Source: Pseudomonadota bacterium (GTDB lineage Bacteria > Pseudomonadota > Alphaproteobacteria > Acetobacterales > Acetobacteraceae). Taken from it: a stretch of DNA of 7,663 nt. The DNA lies in assembly GCA_021808055.1 (NCBI GenBank), contig JAKBCH010000075.1, positions 1-7,663 on the forward strand, written 5' to 3'. The first letter of the stretch is position 1. Each line of letters starts with the position of its first letter. Position numbers and translations under genes: made by a program. A model generated the notes under the pieces. That model saw only the letters and a program-made list of their open reading frames with translations. It did not search any database and was not told where the DNA came from. Positions 1-7,428 of the stretch are shown here, piece by piece.

Positions 1-1156
1 CGACCGGCTTGCCAAAGCACAGCGATTCCGTGACCGGTAGGCCCCAGCCTTCATAAAGCGACGGGTACAGTGTGAAGAGGCAATGCTGGTAAAGGGCGGC
101 GAGCTGGGTTTCCGTAGGTTGGTCCACGAACAGGATTTTGCCGCCGAGATATTCGGCGTTTTCGAGTTGCTGCATCAAATCCGCGGTGAGCCAGCCGGCC
201 TTGCCCGCGAAAACCAGCGTGGGCACGTTGCCGGCCGAGGGGCTGTTCAGCAGATGCCGCCAGACGCGCACCATGCCGGCGTGGTTCTTCCGGGCTTCGA
301 TGGTGCTGACCAACAGGACGTAAGGCTGGGCCAGCGGGCGGGGCAGGGGGGTGGCGAGGATCTGCCCCGTGCCGCCGGGCGGCAGTTTGCTGCGCGGCGG
401 CACGGGGCGGTTGCGGCGCTCCAGGCAGAATTTCAGATCGTTCGATGTATTGTCGGAAATGGCGAAGATACGGTCCGCCTGGGGCACGGTTTCGTTGAGC
501 CAGGCAGAGAAATCCTGAACCATGGAATGGGTGCACCATTCAGGAAAGAGGTCTGGGATCATATCGTGCGCACAGAGGCCAAAATACGCGCCGGCGTGGC
601 GGAGGTGGCTTAAAAAGGCGGGGGAATATGGTTGTTCCCAGGAGACGCCAAGGTTGATCAGCCAGTCTCCGGGTTGAAGGGCGATGGGCTTGGCCTCTGC
701 TTCAACAGCCGAATCGAAGGCGGGCAAGGGGGAGTGGGGGGAGGTATGGAAATTGGCAATGCCGACTTTGGCCAGGGCTTTTATCGCCCGGCCACCGCCG
801 ATGCCGGCGCGGTACAGCTCACCCAGGGGCAGGCGGTAGTGGAGGGGGAGCCGGCGCGCCATGGTGAACAGGCGTGAGGGCCGGACATCCGGCTTTGGGG
901 CTGGCGCGGAGAGTGGGGCGGGGGCAGAGTCCGGCTGATCTGTCATGGCGCGGACGCGCGCTTCCAGAGCCGCAAAGTTAACCGGGATGAGGTGGGTGCC
1001 AAGACCGTTGCGGCGGCAGAAGCCGACCTCATGCCCTTCGGCGGACAGGCGCGCCGCGGCAGAGCATACTTCGAAGCTGAAACGCTGGATGCCGGTTGGG
1101 CGTTTGGCAACTTGAAAAAAACGGATCAGATCGTCAACGTCCAGCCAGACAGTCAT
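1..1156 (-). CDS. Glycosyltransferase family 4-type protein, C-terminus cut by window edge
   Basis: Read on the reverse strand this is an open frame of 385 codons that runs off the left edge, so the C-terminal part is missing. Seen: the N-terminus contains LDVDDLIRFF and RPTGIQR (residues 19-25); a Pro/Ala-rich linker lies near residues 73-90; STIEARKNH (284-292) matches the start of the second Rossmann lobe of GT-B enzymes; YPSLYEGWGLPVTES (364-378) holds the EX7E signature with E369 and E377. In GT4 retaining enzymes this segment binds the nucleotide-sugar donor. The likely role is cytoplasmic transfer of a sugar from an activated donor during polysaccharide, LPS or exopolysaccharide assembly; donor and acceptor cannot be told. 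The ATG at 1156 directly follows an in-frame TGA, and GAGGTG lies 6-8 nt upstream, so the start is firm. It is transcribed away from the DUF3617-like gene. The missing part is probably several tens of residues. Confidence 0.92.
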   Translation of the reverse strand, partial: MTVWLDVDDLIRFFQVAKRPTGIQRFSFEVCSAAARLSAEGHEVGFCRRNGLGTHLIPVNFAALEARVRAMTDQPDSAPAPLSAPAPKPDVRPSRLFTMARRLPLHYRLPLGELYRAGIGGGRAIKALAKVGIANFHTSPHSPLPAFDSAVEAEAKPIALQPGDWLINLGVSWEQPYSPAFLSHLRHAGAYFGLCAHDMIPDLFPEWCTHSMVQDFSAWLNETVPQADRIFAISDNTSNDLKFCLERRNRPVPPRSKLPPGGTGQILATPLPRPLAQPYVLLVSTIEARKNHAGMVRVWRHLLNSPSAGNVPTLVFAGKAGWLTADLMQQLENAEYLGGKILFVDQPTETQLAALYQHCLFTLYPSLYEGWGLPVTESLCFGKPV

Positions 1157-1271
1157 TCAGGGCACCTCAAAATTACGTCCTGGCAGCTTAGACCTTGGGC
1201 CAACAAGACACCACCGCCTCTGGTGAATGTGGGCATTGCGCCGGGAGATTCCGCTGAGTAACTTGCCGTGC
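1157..1271. other. Divergent intergenic spacer
   Basis: This 115-nt spacer separates the leftward glycosyltransferase gene from the rightward DUF3617-like gene, so promoters for both should lie here. The glycosyltransferase Shine-Dalgarno (GAGGTG on the minus strand) sits at its left end. I could not find a -35/-10 pair with good spacing on either strand, so no promoter is called. Confidence 0.6.
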
Positions 1272-1772
1272 ATGGCAAAATTTATAAGCGGCGGACTGGT
1301 TTTGGCGTTCTGTTTGGCGGGGGCGGCCTGGGCGGATGTGCTGCCCGCCCGCGCGCCGGGGCTGTGGCAAAGCATCACCAGTGTGACCGGCCCGGATGGT
1401 CAGCCAATGGCCCAGGCGCAGAACGTGGTGACGCTGACCTGTGTGGACCCGGCGACGGACGAGAAATTTCTGCTGAGCGGCCAGAGCAGCTGCAGCAAGC
1501 TGACGGTTTCCGGCGCCGGGGCGACTTATAAGATCGACGGAACCTGCGCGCAGCCGGCGGGGACGGTGGAGATTCTGGAAACACTGAATTATGCCGGTGA
1601 TAAATCCCTGCATCTGCAAGCGGATTTTTCGACCTCCTCGGGTGAGATGTCGATGACCTCGGACCTGCAATGGATAGGTCCATGCCCCGCGGGGGTGGAG
1701 CCGGGGGATGAAGGCCAGATGGTGAATGGCAGCTTCGTGAAGGCTGGTAATATCAACGAACATAATCCTTGA
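1272..1772 (+). CDS. Exported DUF3617-like protein
   Basis: This encodes a 166-residue protein with a Sec-type signal peptide: a short basic N-region (MAKF), a hydrophobic core (residues 7-18), and a signal peptidase I site A-W-A after residue 21. The mature part begins DVLPARAPGLW; the PGLW at 29-32 is typical of the DUF3617 family of small periplasmic proteins of unknown function. Four cysteines remain after cleavage (C57, C74, C92, C138), suggesting two disulfides in the periplasm. GPCPAG near 137-141 also fits alphaproteobacterial members as I recall them. The function is unknown. The frame is open upstream to an ATG at 1227, with a TTG at 1263; I chose 1272 because it gives a clean signal peptide, although no good Shine-Dalgarno sits just before it (GGGAGA is about 23 nt upstream). 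Its TGA overlaps the start of the MFS gene, so the two probably form an operon. Confidence 0.82.
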   Translation: MAKFISGGLVLAFCLAGAAWADVLPARAPGLWQSITSVTGPDGQPMAQAQNVVTLTCVDPATDEKFLLSGQSSCSKLTVSGAGATYKIDGTCAQPAGTVEILETLNYAGDKSLHLQADFSTSSGEMSMTSDLQWIGPCPAGVEPGDEGQMVNGSFVKAGNINEHNP

Positions 1773-3043
1773 TGGGGCTTCGGGCGCGGGCCGTGCTGGC
1801 GGGGCCGGATTTCAGGCGGCTGGGGCTGATGGCGGTGCTGGGGTTTTCCTCCGGCCTGCCCTGGGCGCTTTCCGGCCCCACTTTGCGGCTGTGGATGGCG
1901 AGCGAGCATGTGCCGCTGGGGTTGATCGGGCTGACGGCAAATATCGGGCTGGCTTATCTGTTGAAATTCGTCTGGGCGCCGTTTTTTGATGAAGCGAAGC
2001 CGCTGTTTTTCGGGCGCAGGCGCGGCTGGCTGATTCCGGTGCAATTGGCGCTGGCGCTGAGCATCGCCGCACTGGCGCTAAGCGACCCGGCGCGGAATGT
2101 GTGGCTGAGCCTGGGGCTTGGGGCGCTGGTGGCCTTCTGCTCGGCCAGCCAGGACATTATTATAGATGCCTGGCGAATTGAGAGCTTCGCGCCGCGCTTG
2201 CAGGGCACGGCGCTGGCGGCCGAGGTGTGGGGGTACCGCGTGGCGATGATGGTCTCGTTCTCCGGTGCTACGGTGCTTTCCAGCTATCTGGGCTGGCACG
2301 GTGCGGTGGGGCTGGTGGCGGCGCTGGCGCTGATCGGCCCGCTGGCGGCATTGTTCGCGCCGGAGCCGGAGGTGACGCGCGAGGCGGAAGCGGTGAGCCT
2401 GAGCGCGCGCTTCACGCAGGCCGTGGTGGAGCCGTTCACGGAGTTTCTGGCCCGGCGCGGCGCTTTGGTGATTCTGGCCTTCGTGCTGCTCTACCGGCTG
2501 GGCGGCGCGCTGGGGGACCCGATGATCTCGCCGTTTTATCTGTCGCTGGGGTTTAACCGGACGGCGATTGCCATTGCCAATGGGCCGGTGGTGCTGGTGT
2601 GCGGGCTGGCGGGCACGGCGGCGGGAGCGATTCTGGTGGCGCGGATCGGCGTGGGGCGGGCGCTGCTCGCGACCTCGATTTTGCAGGGGCTGGCTTTGTG
2701 TCTTTATCCGCTGCTTGGGCTGTACCCGCATACGCCGCATATTCTGGCCGGGATGGCCGCGACGGAGGCGTTTGTGGGGACGTTCTCGGATACGGCGTTT
2801 CTCTCGTACTTATCCAGCCTGTGCGCGCCGGAGCATACCGCCACGCAATATGCGCTGTTTTCCTCGCTGGCGCCGATGGCGCTGCATACGGTGGCGGGGG
2901 CCAGCGGCTTTGTGGTGGAGCATACGGGGTATATCGCCTTCTTCGAGATTTGCGCGGCGGCGGCCCTGCCGGGAATTTTGCTGCTGCTGGCGATTTTGCG
3001 GTTTTACCCGCCGAAGGAGAGGTCACCCATTCCAACCGGTTGA
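1772..3043 (+). CDS. AmpG-like MFS permease (putative muropeptide transporter)
   Basis: This 423-residue protein is highly hydrophobic, with about 12 predicted membrane segments in the major facilitator fold. Motifs that place it near AmpG: GFSSGLPWAL (24-33), LLKFVWAPFFD (63-73), the cytoplasmic loop GRRRGWL (81-87), SQDIIIDAWRIE (126-137), GYR (154-156) and TATQYALFSSL (356-366). AmpG imports anhydro-muropeptides released from peptidoglycan across the inner membrane for recycling, and thereby feeds beta-lactamase induction in some species. E. coli AmpG is longer (about 490 residues); this is the shorter form, so the substrate is not certain. No ampC, ampR, ampD or nagZ gene is visible nearby. 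The frame opens with TTG-ATG; the ATG at 1772 is preferred because it overlaps the upstream stop as TGATG. No Shine-Dalgarno lies directly before it, which points to translation coupled to the DUF3617-like gene. Confidence 0.8.
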   Translation: MGLRARAVLAGPDFRRLGLMAVLGFSSGLPWALSGPTLRLWMASEHVPLGLIGLTANIGLAYLLKFVWAPFFDEAKPLFFGRRRGWLIPVQLALALSIAALALSDPARNVWLSLGLGALVAFCSASQDIIIDAWRIESFAPRLQGTALAAEVWGYRVAMMVSFSGATVLSSYLGWHGAVGLVAALALIGPLAALFAPEPEVTREAEAVSLSARFTQAVVEPFTEFLARRGALVILAFVLLYRLGGALGDPMISPFYLSLGFNRTAIAIANGPVVLVCGLAGTAAGAILVARIGVGRALLATSILQGLALCLYPLLGLYPHTPHILAGMAATEAFVGTFSDTAFLSYLSSLCAPEHTATQYALFSSLAPMALHTVAGASGFVVEHTGYIAFFEICAAAALPGILLLLAILRFYPPKERSPIPTG

Positions 3044-3069
3044 TGTCTCGCGTTAAGACATATTGGGCA

Positions 3070-3945
3070 TTACGATCTGAACTCATTGAAAAAATTGTCG
3101 TCTATTGCGTAAGTTTGAACGGGTTTTAAGCCAAGTTCTAAGCGTTCCAGAAGGTCTATTAGCCTTTCGCCGTCGATCAATTCTATCGGCGGAACTCCAT
3201 CCCGTGATGCTTCGCGCAGAGCCTCCGCTGTGAAAGTGCCGGTGGTGATTATAATGCCCTTGTCGGCACGCCCGGCCATGGCTCCGCGGAAATTGCGTAT
3301 ATCTGGGGATGAGACAGAATTTGCGTAGCGTTTGCACTGAAACAGAACTTTAAACGAAACGAGAGGGTTCACCTGCAAGGTGCCGTGACCGTCTATGCCG
3401 CCATCGTTGCTTTTGCCGGTAACGACAACCTGAGAGAAGCCAGCTTCGCGCAACAGGCGCTGAGAAAGGCGTTCAAAGCCAGCGGGAGGAAGGTTTAGCA
3501 AAATTTTCAGCAAATTTGGCTTATAGCTGTCTGTCGCGTCTGACGTGGGGTTTTCGGGAGGTTGAGGGTCGGATTCTTCCCTTTTGTCAGATGTGCTGTT
3601 GTGTCCTTGGAACATGCGGCTTAGTTTTTGAAAAAGAGCCAAGGCTTGTGAGTGGGTAAGGTTTGTCGTGAGTCCTCGTTCCGAGAGCGTCCACACGCCG
3701 CGTTTCGATGACTCAAGCAGGCCTTCTTTGGTAAGATAGAAGCGCGCCCAATGCACTTGGTTTACGAATCGCGATTGGCCAGATGGTAAGAAGTCGTTCT
3801 GCACTTCGTCAGAGATGTGAAGGTCGTCTACGATATGTTGGATCACTTCCTGGGGAGAGCCAGAGCCGCCAAGGGCCTGTAAAGCCTTTAATAATGGCCC
3901 GAAATAGTGAACGAACTGGGGGCCTGCTTTATCTTTTTTGGTCAT
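3070..3945 (-). CDS. mrr: Mrr-type restriction endonuclease (probable Type IV, solitary)
   Basis: This 291-residue protein has two parts. Residues about 8-95 form an Mrr-type N-terminal winged-helix domain for DNA binding (from FVHYFGPLLKAL to WTLSERG). After a polar linker (about 112-142), residues about 150-265 form the PD-(D/E)xK nuclease domain: GFERL with E158, SNDGGIDG with D185, FQCKR with Q203 and K205, ITTGTFT (233-239) and ELIDGERL (255-262). E. coli Mrr has the matching GGIDG, QAK and LIDGE blocks and cleaves DNA carrying foreign methylation. All expected catalytic residues are present, so it looks active. No methyltransferase or specificity subunit is adjacent, which fits a solitary modification-dependent enzyme. 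Its ATG overlaps the MOSC stop by 4 nt (ATGA), with AAAGG 7 nt upstream. Rows inside the gene count at roughly 42-47% G+C against about 77% in a row of the MFS gene, a sign of horizontal acquisition. It converges on the MFS gene with a 26-nt gap. Confidence 0.9.
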   Translation of the reverse strand: MTKKDKAGPQFVHYFGPLLKALQALGGSGSPQEVIQHIVDDLHISDEVQNDFLPSGQSRFVNQVHWARFYLTKEGLLESSKRGVWTLSERGLTTNLTHSQALALFQKLSRMFQGHNSTSDKREESDPQPPENPTSDATDSYKPNLLKILLNLPPAGFERLSQRLLREAGFSQVVVTGKSNDGGIDGHGTLQVNPLVSFKVLFQCKRYANSVSSPDIRNFRGAMAGRADKGIIITTGTFTAEALREASRDGVPPIELIDGERLIDLLERLELGLKPVQTYAIDDNFFNEFRS

Positions 3946-4709
3946 GACACAACCTTTATTTCATCCCCCGGGCGGATTTCGCCGCCCTTGGTGACCTCGG
4001 CGAAGACCCCGAGATCGATATGGCCGAAATGGGTGCGCAATTCTTTTGGCGGGTTGGCGTCGCGCGCGGCGGTGTCCGGGTTGACCATGGTGGCGGCGCA
4101 GCGGTCGATGCGCTCCTGCACCACCATTTCCACCTCACCGATGGCGAGTTTGCGGCCGAGCCAGGAGAATTCCTCCCAGGGTTCGGAACCTTCGATGTAG
4201 ATGTTGGCGCGGAAGCGAAGTTTGTGCCGCGCGGCGCCCACGGCTTGTTCCAGCGCGGCCAGGGAGGCAAGGCCGATAAGGCTGACGACCTGGGTTTTAT
4301 GGTCGCAAAAGCTGTGGCCGGGAAAGAAATGGAATTTGGGGGCTTCGCCTTGCGCGCCGAAGCGGGCTTCGGGGCCCAGGAAGGCGGTGAAATATTGGGT
4401 CAGCGCGGCTTGGCCCTCCGGCGTGAAAGGGGAAGCGGTAAAACTGGTATCCGGCCCGGAGACGTGGAGAAGTTGGGAGATTTCGTCGAATTTGGTTTTC
4501 AGAGCCGCCGCGGCGGGGTTTTTCGCCAGGCACATGAAGTTCATTTTGGGAATCCAGGCTGGGTTGGTGTCGTCCAGCGCGGCGTCGCCTTGTTTGAGGG
4601 CGAAGGCACGGTCCCACGGGATGCATTTGCCTGGGGTGAGTCGGGCCTGGGTGAGTGGCTCGGGCGTTAGCCCCTTCACCGGGTAGCGAAGCAGGGATTC
4701 GATGCGCAT
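3942..4709 (-). CDS. MOSC-domain protein, YcbX/mARC-like
   Basis: This 255-residue protein has an N-terminal MOSC beta-barrel domain with YPVKG (9-13) and WDRAFAL (32-38), followed by a MOSC domain with RFRANIYIEG (165-174), DRCAATMVNPDT (202-213, with C204 in the position of the conserved MOSC cysteine) and GGEIRPGDEI (242-251). Related proteins (YcbX, mitochondrial mARC) bind molybdenum cofactor through that cysteine and reduce N-hydroxylated compounds; others move sulfur. The plant-type ferredoxin domain at the C-terminus of E. coli YcbX is absent, so a separate electron donor would be needed. The function is predicted only. The frame is open 20 codons further upstream, but the ATG at 4709 has GAAGG with 7-nt spacing and begins the recognisable domain, so it is chosen. 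The stop overlaps the mrr start by 4 nt. High G+C matches clpB and the MFS gene, unlike mrr. Confidence 0.88.
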   Translation of the reverse strand: MRIESLLRYPVKGLTPEPLTQARLTPGKCIPWDRAFALKQGDAALDDTNPAWIPKMNFMCLAKNPAAAALKTKFDEISQLLHVSGPDTSFTASPFTPEGQAALTQYFTAFLGPEARFGAQGEAPKFHFFPGHSFCDHKTQVVSLIGLASLAALEQAVGAARHKLRFRANIYIEGSEPWEEFSWLGRKLAIGEVEMVVQERIDRCAATMVNPDTAARDANPPKELRTHFGHIDLGVFAEVTKGGEIRPGDEIKVVS

Positions 4710-4729
4710 GGAATGACCTTCATTATCCA

Positions 4730-4758
4730 CTTGAGCCAAATCATGGCCTTGCCCATAT
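4730..4758 (+). promoter_or_regulatory. Sigma-32 (RpoH) heat-shock promoter for clpB
   Basis: CTTGAG at 4730-4735 and CCCATAT at 4752-4758 (preceded by G) are separated by 16 nt. The known RpoH consensus is CTTGAAA, a spacer of roughly 13-17 nt, then CCCCATnT; alphaproteobacterial RpoH promoters keep CTTG with about 17-18 nt to the -10 box, and here CTTG to CCCAT is 18 nt. The position upstream of clpB, a classical RpoH regulon member, supports the call. The transcript should start near 4765. Confidence 0.72.
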
Positions 4759-4769
4759 TGGCTTGGCAA
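4740..4769 (-). promoter_or_regulatory. Candidate sigma-70-type promoter for the MOSC-mrr pair
   Basis: On the minus strand TTGCCA (4769-4764) and CATGAT (4745-4740) are 18 nt apart: 5 of 6 and 4 of 6 matches to TTGACA and TATAAT. The transcript would start about 25 nt before the MOSC ATG. The match is modest and such pairs occur by chance, so this is only a candidate. It physically overlaps the clpB heat-shock promoter. Confidence 0.3.
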
Positions 4770-4771
4770 GG
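4747..4771. repeat. Inverted repeat over the clpB promoter -10/start region
   Basis: CCTTGCC (4747-4753) and GGCAAGG (4765-4771) are perfect 7-bp inverted arms separated by 11 nt. The repeat spans the -10 box and the expected transcription start of clpB, so it could be an operator. It is not the CIRCE element bound by HrcA (TTAGCACTC type). Confidence 0.5.
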
Positions 4772-4827
4772 TTGCGCTGCCTGTTGAGGGGCGTGGCCTG
4801 AACGTTGCCTGGGATGCAGGGACGATG

Positions 4828-4834
4828 AAGGGAG
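4828..4834 (+). promoter_or_regulatory. clpB ribosome-binding site
   Basis: AAGGGAG lies 6 nt before the ATG at 4841, a strong Shine-Dalgarno with ideal spacing. It fixes the clpB start. Confidence 0.85.
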
Positions 4835-4840
4835 CATGAC

Positions 4841-7420
4841 ATGGATTTTGAGAAGTTCACCGAGCGGGCCCGCGGCTTTATTCAGGCGGCGCAGACCATT
4901 GCGATGCGTGAATATAATCAGCAGATCACACCGGAGCATCTGCTGAAAGCGTTTCTCGACGATGAAGAAGGGGCGGCGAGCGGCTTGATTCGCATGGCCG
5001 GGGGTGACCCGCTGGCGGCCAAGCAGGCGGTGGATGCCGCTGTGGCGAAGCTGCCGAAGGTCTCCGGCTCTGGCGCCGGGCAGCCGGGGATCACGCCGGA
5101 TTTGGTGCGGGTGCTGGATGCCGCACAGCAAGCGGCGGCCAAGGCCGGAGACGGTTTTGTGGCGCAGGACCGGATGCTGGTGGCGCTGGCGGCGGGCGAG
5201 AATGCCGCCGGGCGGGCGTTGAAAGCGGCGGGTGTTTCCGCCCAGGCGCTGGAGAAGGCGGTGACTGACGTTCGCAAGGGGCGCAAGGTGGATAGTGCCA
5301 CGGCCGAACAGCAATTCGACGCGCTGAAGAAATATGCGCGCGATGTGACGCAAACTGCCCGAGACCAGAAGCTGGACCCGGTGATTGGGCGCGATGAGGA
5401 GATACGGCGCACCATCCAGGTGCTGGCGCGGCGCACGAAGAACAACCCGGTACTGATCGGCGAGCCGGGCGTGGGTAAGACCGCGATTGTGGAAGGGCTC
5501 GCGCTGCGCATTGTGAATGGCGACGTGCCGGAATCCTTGCGCAACAAACGCGTGTTGGCGCTGGATATGGGTGCCTTGGTGGCCGGTGCGAAATTTCGCG
5601 GTGAGTTTGAAGAACGATTGAAGGCGGTGCTGAAGGAGATTGAAGCCGCCGAGGGCGAAGTGATTTTGTTCATCGACGAGATGCACACACTGGTGGGGGC
5701 GGGCAAGGCGGATGGGGCGATGGATGCCTCCAATTTACTGAAGCCGGAGCTGGCCCGGGGCGCGCTGCATTGTGTGGGGGCCACGACGCTGGATGAATAC
5801 CGCAAGTACGTGGAGAAGGATGCGGCACTGGCGCGGCGCTTCCAGCCTGTGTTCGTGGATGAGCCGAGCGTTGAGGACACCATCTCCATCCTGCGCGGGA
5901 TTAAGGAGAAATACGAGCTTCATCATGGCGTGCGGATAACCGACAGCGCCTTGGTGGCGGCGGCCACACTTTCCAACCGCTACATTACCGACCGGTTTTT
6001 GCCGGACAAGGCGATCGATTTGATGGACGAGGCGTCGTCTCGCCTCAGAATGCAGGTGGATAGCAAGCCGGAAGCACTGGATGAGCTGGACCGGCGGTTG
6101 ATTCAACTGAAGATCGAGCGCGAGGCGTTGCGCAAGGAGACCGATGCGGCCAGCCGGGAACGATTGGAAAAGCTGGAGTACGAGTTGGCCGAGCTGGAAG
6201 AGAAATCCGGCGAGATGAGCGCCAAATGGCAGGCCGAGAAGGCGCAGCTGAGCGACGTGCAGAGGGTAAAGGAGCAGCTTGACCAGGCCCGCAACGAGGT
6301 TGAGCTGGCCCAGCGCAAGGGCGATTTGGCCAAGGCCTCAGAGCTGCTTTATGGCCGCATTCCCGAACTTGAGAAGCAGCTCGGCGCCCAGCAGGACGGC
6401 AACATGGTGAACGAGGCGGTGACGGAGGAGGCGATTGCAGCCATAGTCTCGCGTTGGACCGGCGTGCCGGTGGAGAAGATGCTGGAGGGCGAGCGCGCCA
6501 AGCTGCTGCATATGGAGGATAATCTGCGGCAGCGCGTGGTGGGGCAGGAGGCAGCCCTTGTGGCGGTTTCCAACGCCGTGCGGCGCGCGCGCGCCGGGTT
6601 GCAGGACCCGAACCGGCCCATTGGCAGCTTTCTGTTTCTGGGGCCGACAGGTGTTGGCAAGACCGAGCTGACCAAGGCGCTGGCCGAGTTTCTGTTCGAC
6701 GATGAGCGGGCGATGGTGCGGATCGACATGAGCGAGTTCATGGAGAAGCATGCGGTCTCGCGTTTGATCGGCGCACCGCCCGGCTATGTGGGCTATGACG
6801 AGGGCGGCGTGCTGACCGAGGCGGTGCGGCGCCGGCCTTACCAAGTGGTGCTGTTCGACGAGGTGGAGAAGGCGCATGAGGATGTGTTCAATGTGCTGCT
6901 CCAGGTGCTGGATGATGGACGCCTGACGGATGGGCAGGGGCGTACGGTGGATTTCAAGAACACCATCATTGTGCTGACCTCCAATCTGGGTTCCGACATT
7001 CTGGCGAGCCAGGCAGAGGGCGAGGATGTACGCATGGCCGAAGCCGGCGTGATGGCGCGCGTGCGCGAGCATTTCCGCCCCGAATTCCTGAACCGGCTGG
7101 ATGAGATTGTGCTGTTCCGCCGACTGCAGCGGGCGGATATGGGCACCATCGTCACCATTCAGCTGCGCGGGCTGGAAAAGCTGCTGACCGACCGGAATAT
7201 TAGGCTGGAGCTGGACCAGTCCGCCCGCAATTGGCTGGCGGAGGCGGGGTACGACCCGGTTTACGGCGCGCGGCCGCTGAAGCGGGTGATCCAGCGCAAT
7301 CTGCAGAACCCGCTGGCCGGGCTGATTCTGGAAGGAGCCGTAAAGGACGGAGACAGCGTGAAGGTTTCAGGCTCAGAAGCCGGGTTGGTGATCGGCGGTC
7401 ACCTGACCGAGGCGGCGTAA
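4841..7420 (+). CDS. clpB: ATP-dependent disaggregase ClpB (Hsp100)
   Basis: This is a full-length 859-residue ClpB (E. coli: 857). It forms a cytoplasmic hexamer that works with DnaK to pull polypeptides out of aggregates after heat stress. Domains: N-terminal Clp repeat domain (about 1-145); NBD1 with Walker A GEPGVGKT (207-214), pore loop [12 protein letters not shown] (249-260), Walker B ILFIDE (275-280) and arginine fingers R332/R333; the coiled-coil middle domain (about 410-525) that contacts DnaK and distinguishes ClpB from ClpA; NBD2 with Walker A GPTGVGKT (601-608), pore loop GYVGY (648-652), Walker B VVLFDE (669-674), arginine finger R752 and sensor-2 GARPLKR (809-815). No ClpP-binding IGF/L loop was noticed, as expected. 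The first pore loop has F252 where E. coli has tyrosine, a conservative change. A heat-shock promoter precedes it and a strong terminator follows it, so it is probably largely monocistronic. Confidence 0.98.
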   Translation: MDFEKFTERARGFIQAAQTIAMREYNQQITPEHLLKAFLDDEEGAASGLIRMAGGDPLAAKQAVDAAVAKLPKVSGSGAGQPGITPDLVRVLDAAQQAAAKAGDGFVAQDRMLVALAAGENAAGRALKAAGVSAQALEKAVTDVRKGRKVDSATAEQQFDALKKYARDVTQTARDQKLDPVIGRDEEIRRTIQVLARRTKNNPVLIGEPGVGKTAIVEGLALRIVNGDVPESLRNKRVLALDMGALVAGAKFRGEFEERLKAVLKEIEAAEGEVILFIDEMHTLVGAGKADGAMDASNLLKPELARGALHCVGATTLDEYRKYVEKDAALARRFQPVFVDEPSVEDTISILRGIKEKYELHHGVRITDSALVAAATLSNRYITDRFLPDKAIDLMDEASSRLRMQVDSKPEALDELDRRLIQLKIEREALRKETDAASRERLEKLEYELAELEEKSGEMSAKWQAEKAQLSDVQRVKEQLDQARNEVELAQRKGDLAKASELLYGRIPELEKQLGAQQDGNMVNEAVTEEAIAAIVSRWTGVPVEKMLEGERAKLLHMEDNLRQRVVGQEAALVAVSNAVRRARAGLQDPNRPIGSFLFLGPTGVGKTELTKALAEFLFDDERAMVRIDMSEFMEKHAVSRLIGAPPGYVGYDEGGVLTEAVRRRPYQVVLFDEVEKAHEDVFNVLLQVLDDGRLTDGQGRTVDFKNTIIVLTSNLGSDILASQAEGEDVRMAEAGVMARVREHFRPEFLNRLDEIVLFRRLQRADMGTIVTIQLRGLEKLLTDRNIRLELDQSARNWLAEAGYDPVYGARPLKRVIQRNLQNPLAGLILEGAVKDGDSVKVSGSEAGLVIGGHLTEAA
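5276..5290 (+). promoter_or_regulatory. Putative internal translation start for N-terminally shortened ClpB
   Basis: AAGGGG (5276-5281) is followed after 6 nt by an in-frame GTG (5288-5290, codon for V150). E. coli clpB uses an internal GTG (V149) to make a shorter isoform lacking the N-domain. The distance from this valine to the conserved LKKY block (11 intervening residues) is the same as in E. coli as I recall that sequence. The product would have 710 residues starting just before NBD1. Confidence 0.55.
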
Positions 7421-7428
7421 GGCGTAGG

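Larger units (their letters stand above)
4710..4840. promoter_or_regulatory. Divergent control region between the MOSC gene and clpB
   Basis: This 131-nt spacer drives two genes in opposite directions. It holds the heat-shock promoter match for clpB, an inverted repeat over its -10 end, a weaker candidate promoter pointing at the MOSC gene, and the Shine-Dalgarno sequences of both genes (GAAGG for MOSC at its left end, AAGGGAG for clpB at its right end). About 65-75 nt of it would be the clpB 5' leader, in which I see no further clear structure. Confidence 0.75.

Noticed and set aside
83..613. Plus-strand open frame of 176 codons and a minus-strand one at 51-539.
   Set aside because: Both overlap the glycosyltransferase frame, which has clear motifs including EX7E. 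They have no motif of their own.
1227..1271. ATG at 1227 as start of the DUF3617-like protein.
   Set aside because: It would put 15 extra residues with charged residues ahead of an otherwise complete signal peptide; the ATG at 1272 gives a clean one. The TTG at 1263 remains possible.
3043..3061. Small inverted repeat (ATGTCT / AGACAT, 7-nt loop) between the convergent MFS and mrr genes as a terminator.
   Set aside because: Only 6 bp, A+T-rich, and no T-run follows on either strand.
4020..4686. Plus-strand open frames of 216 and 161 codons opposite the MOSC gene.
   Set aside because: They are shadows of the MOSC gene, which has conserved blocks and a good start.
4710..4769. Upstream 20-codon extension of the MOSC protein to an ATG at 4769.
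   Set aside because: The extension has no domain similarity and crosses the clpB promoter region; the ATG at 4709 has a well-spaced GAAGG.
4676..5889. Long open frames on the minus strand across the first third of clpB (336 and 323 codons).
   Set aside because: They lie antisense to a certain clpB gene with strong third-position G+C bias, show no recognisable domain, and have compositions (Arg/His/Gln- or Ser/Ala-rich) typical of shadow frames.
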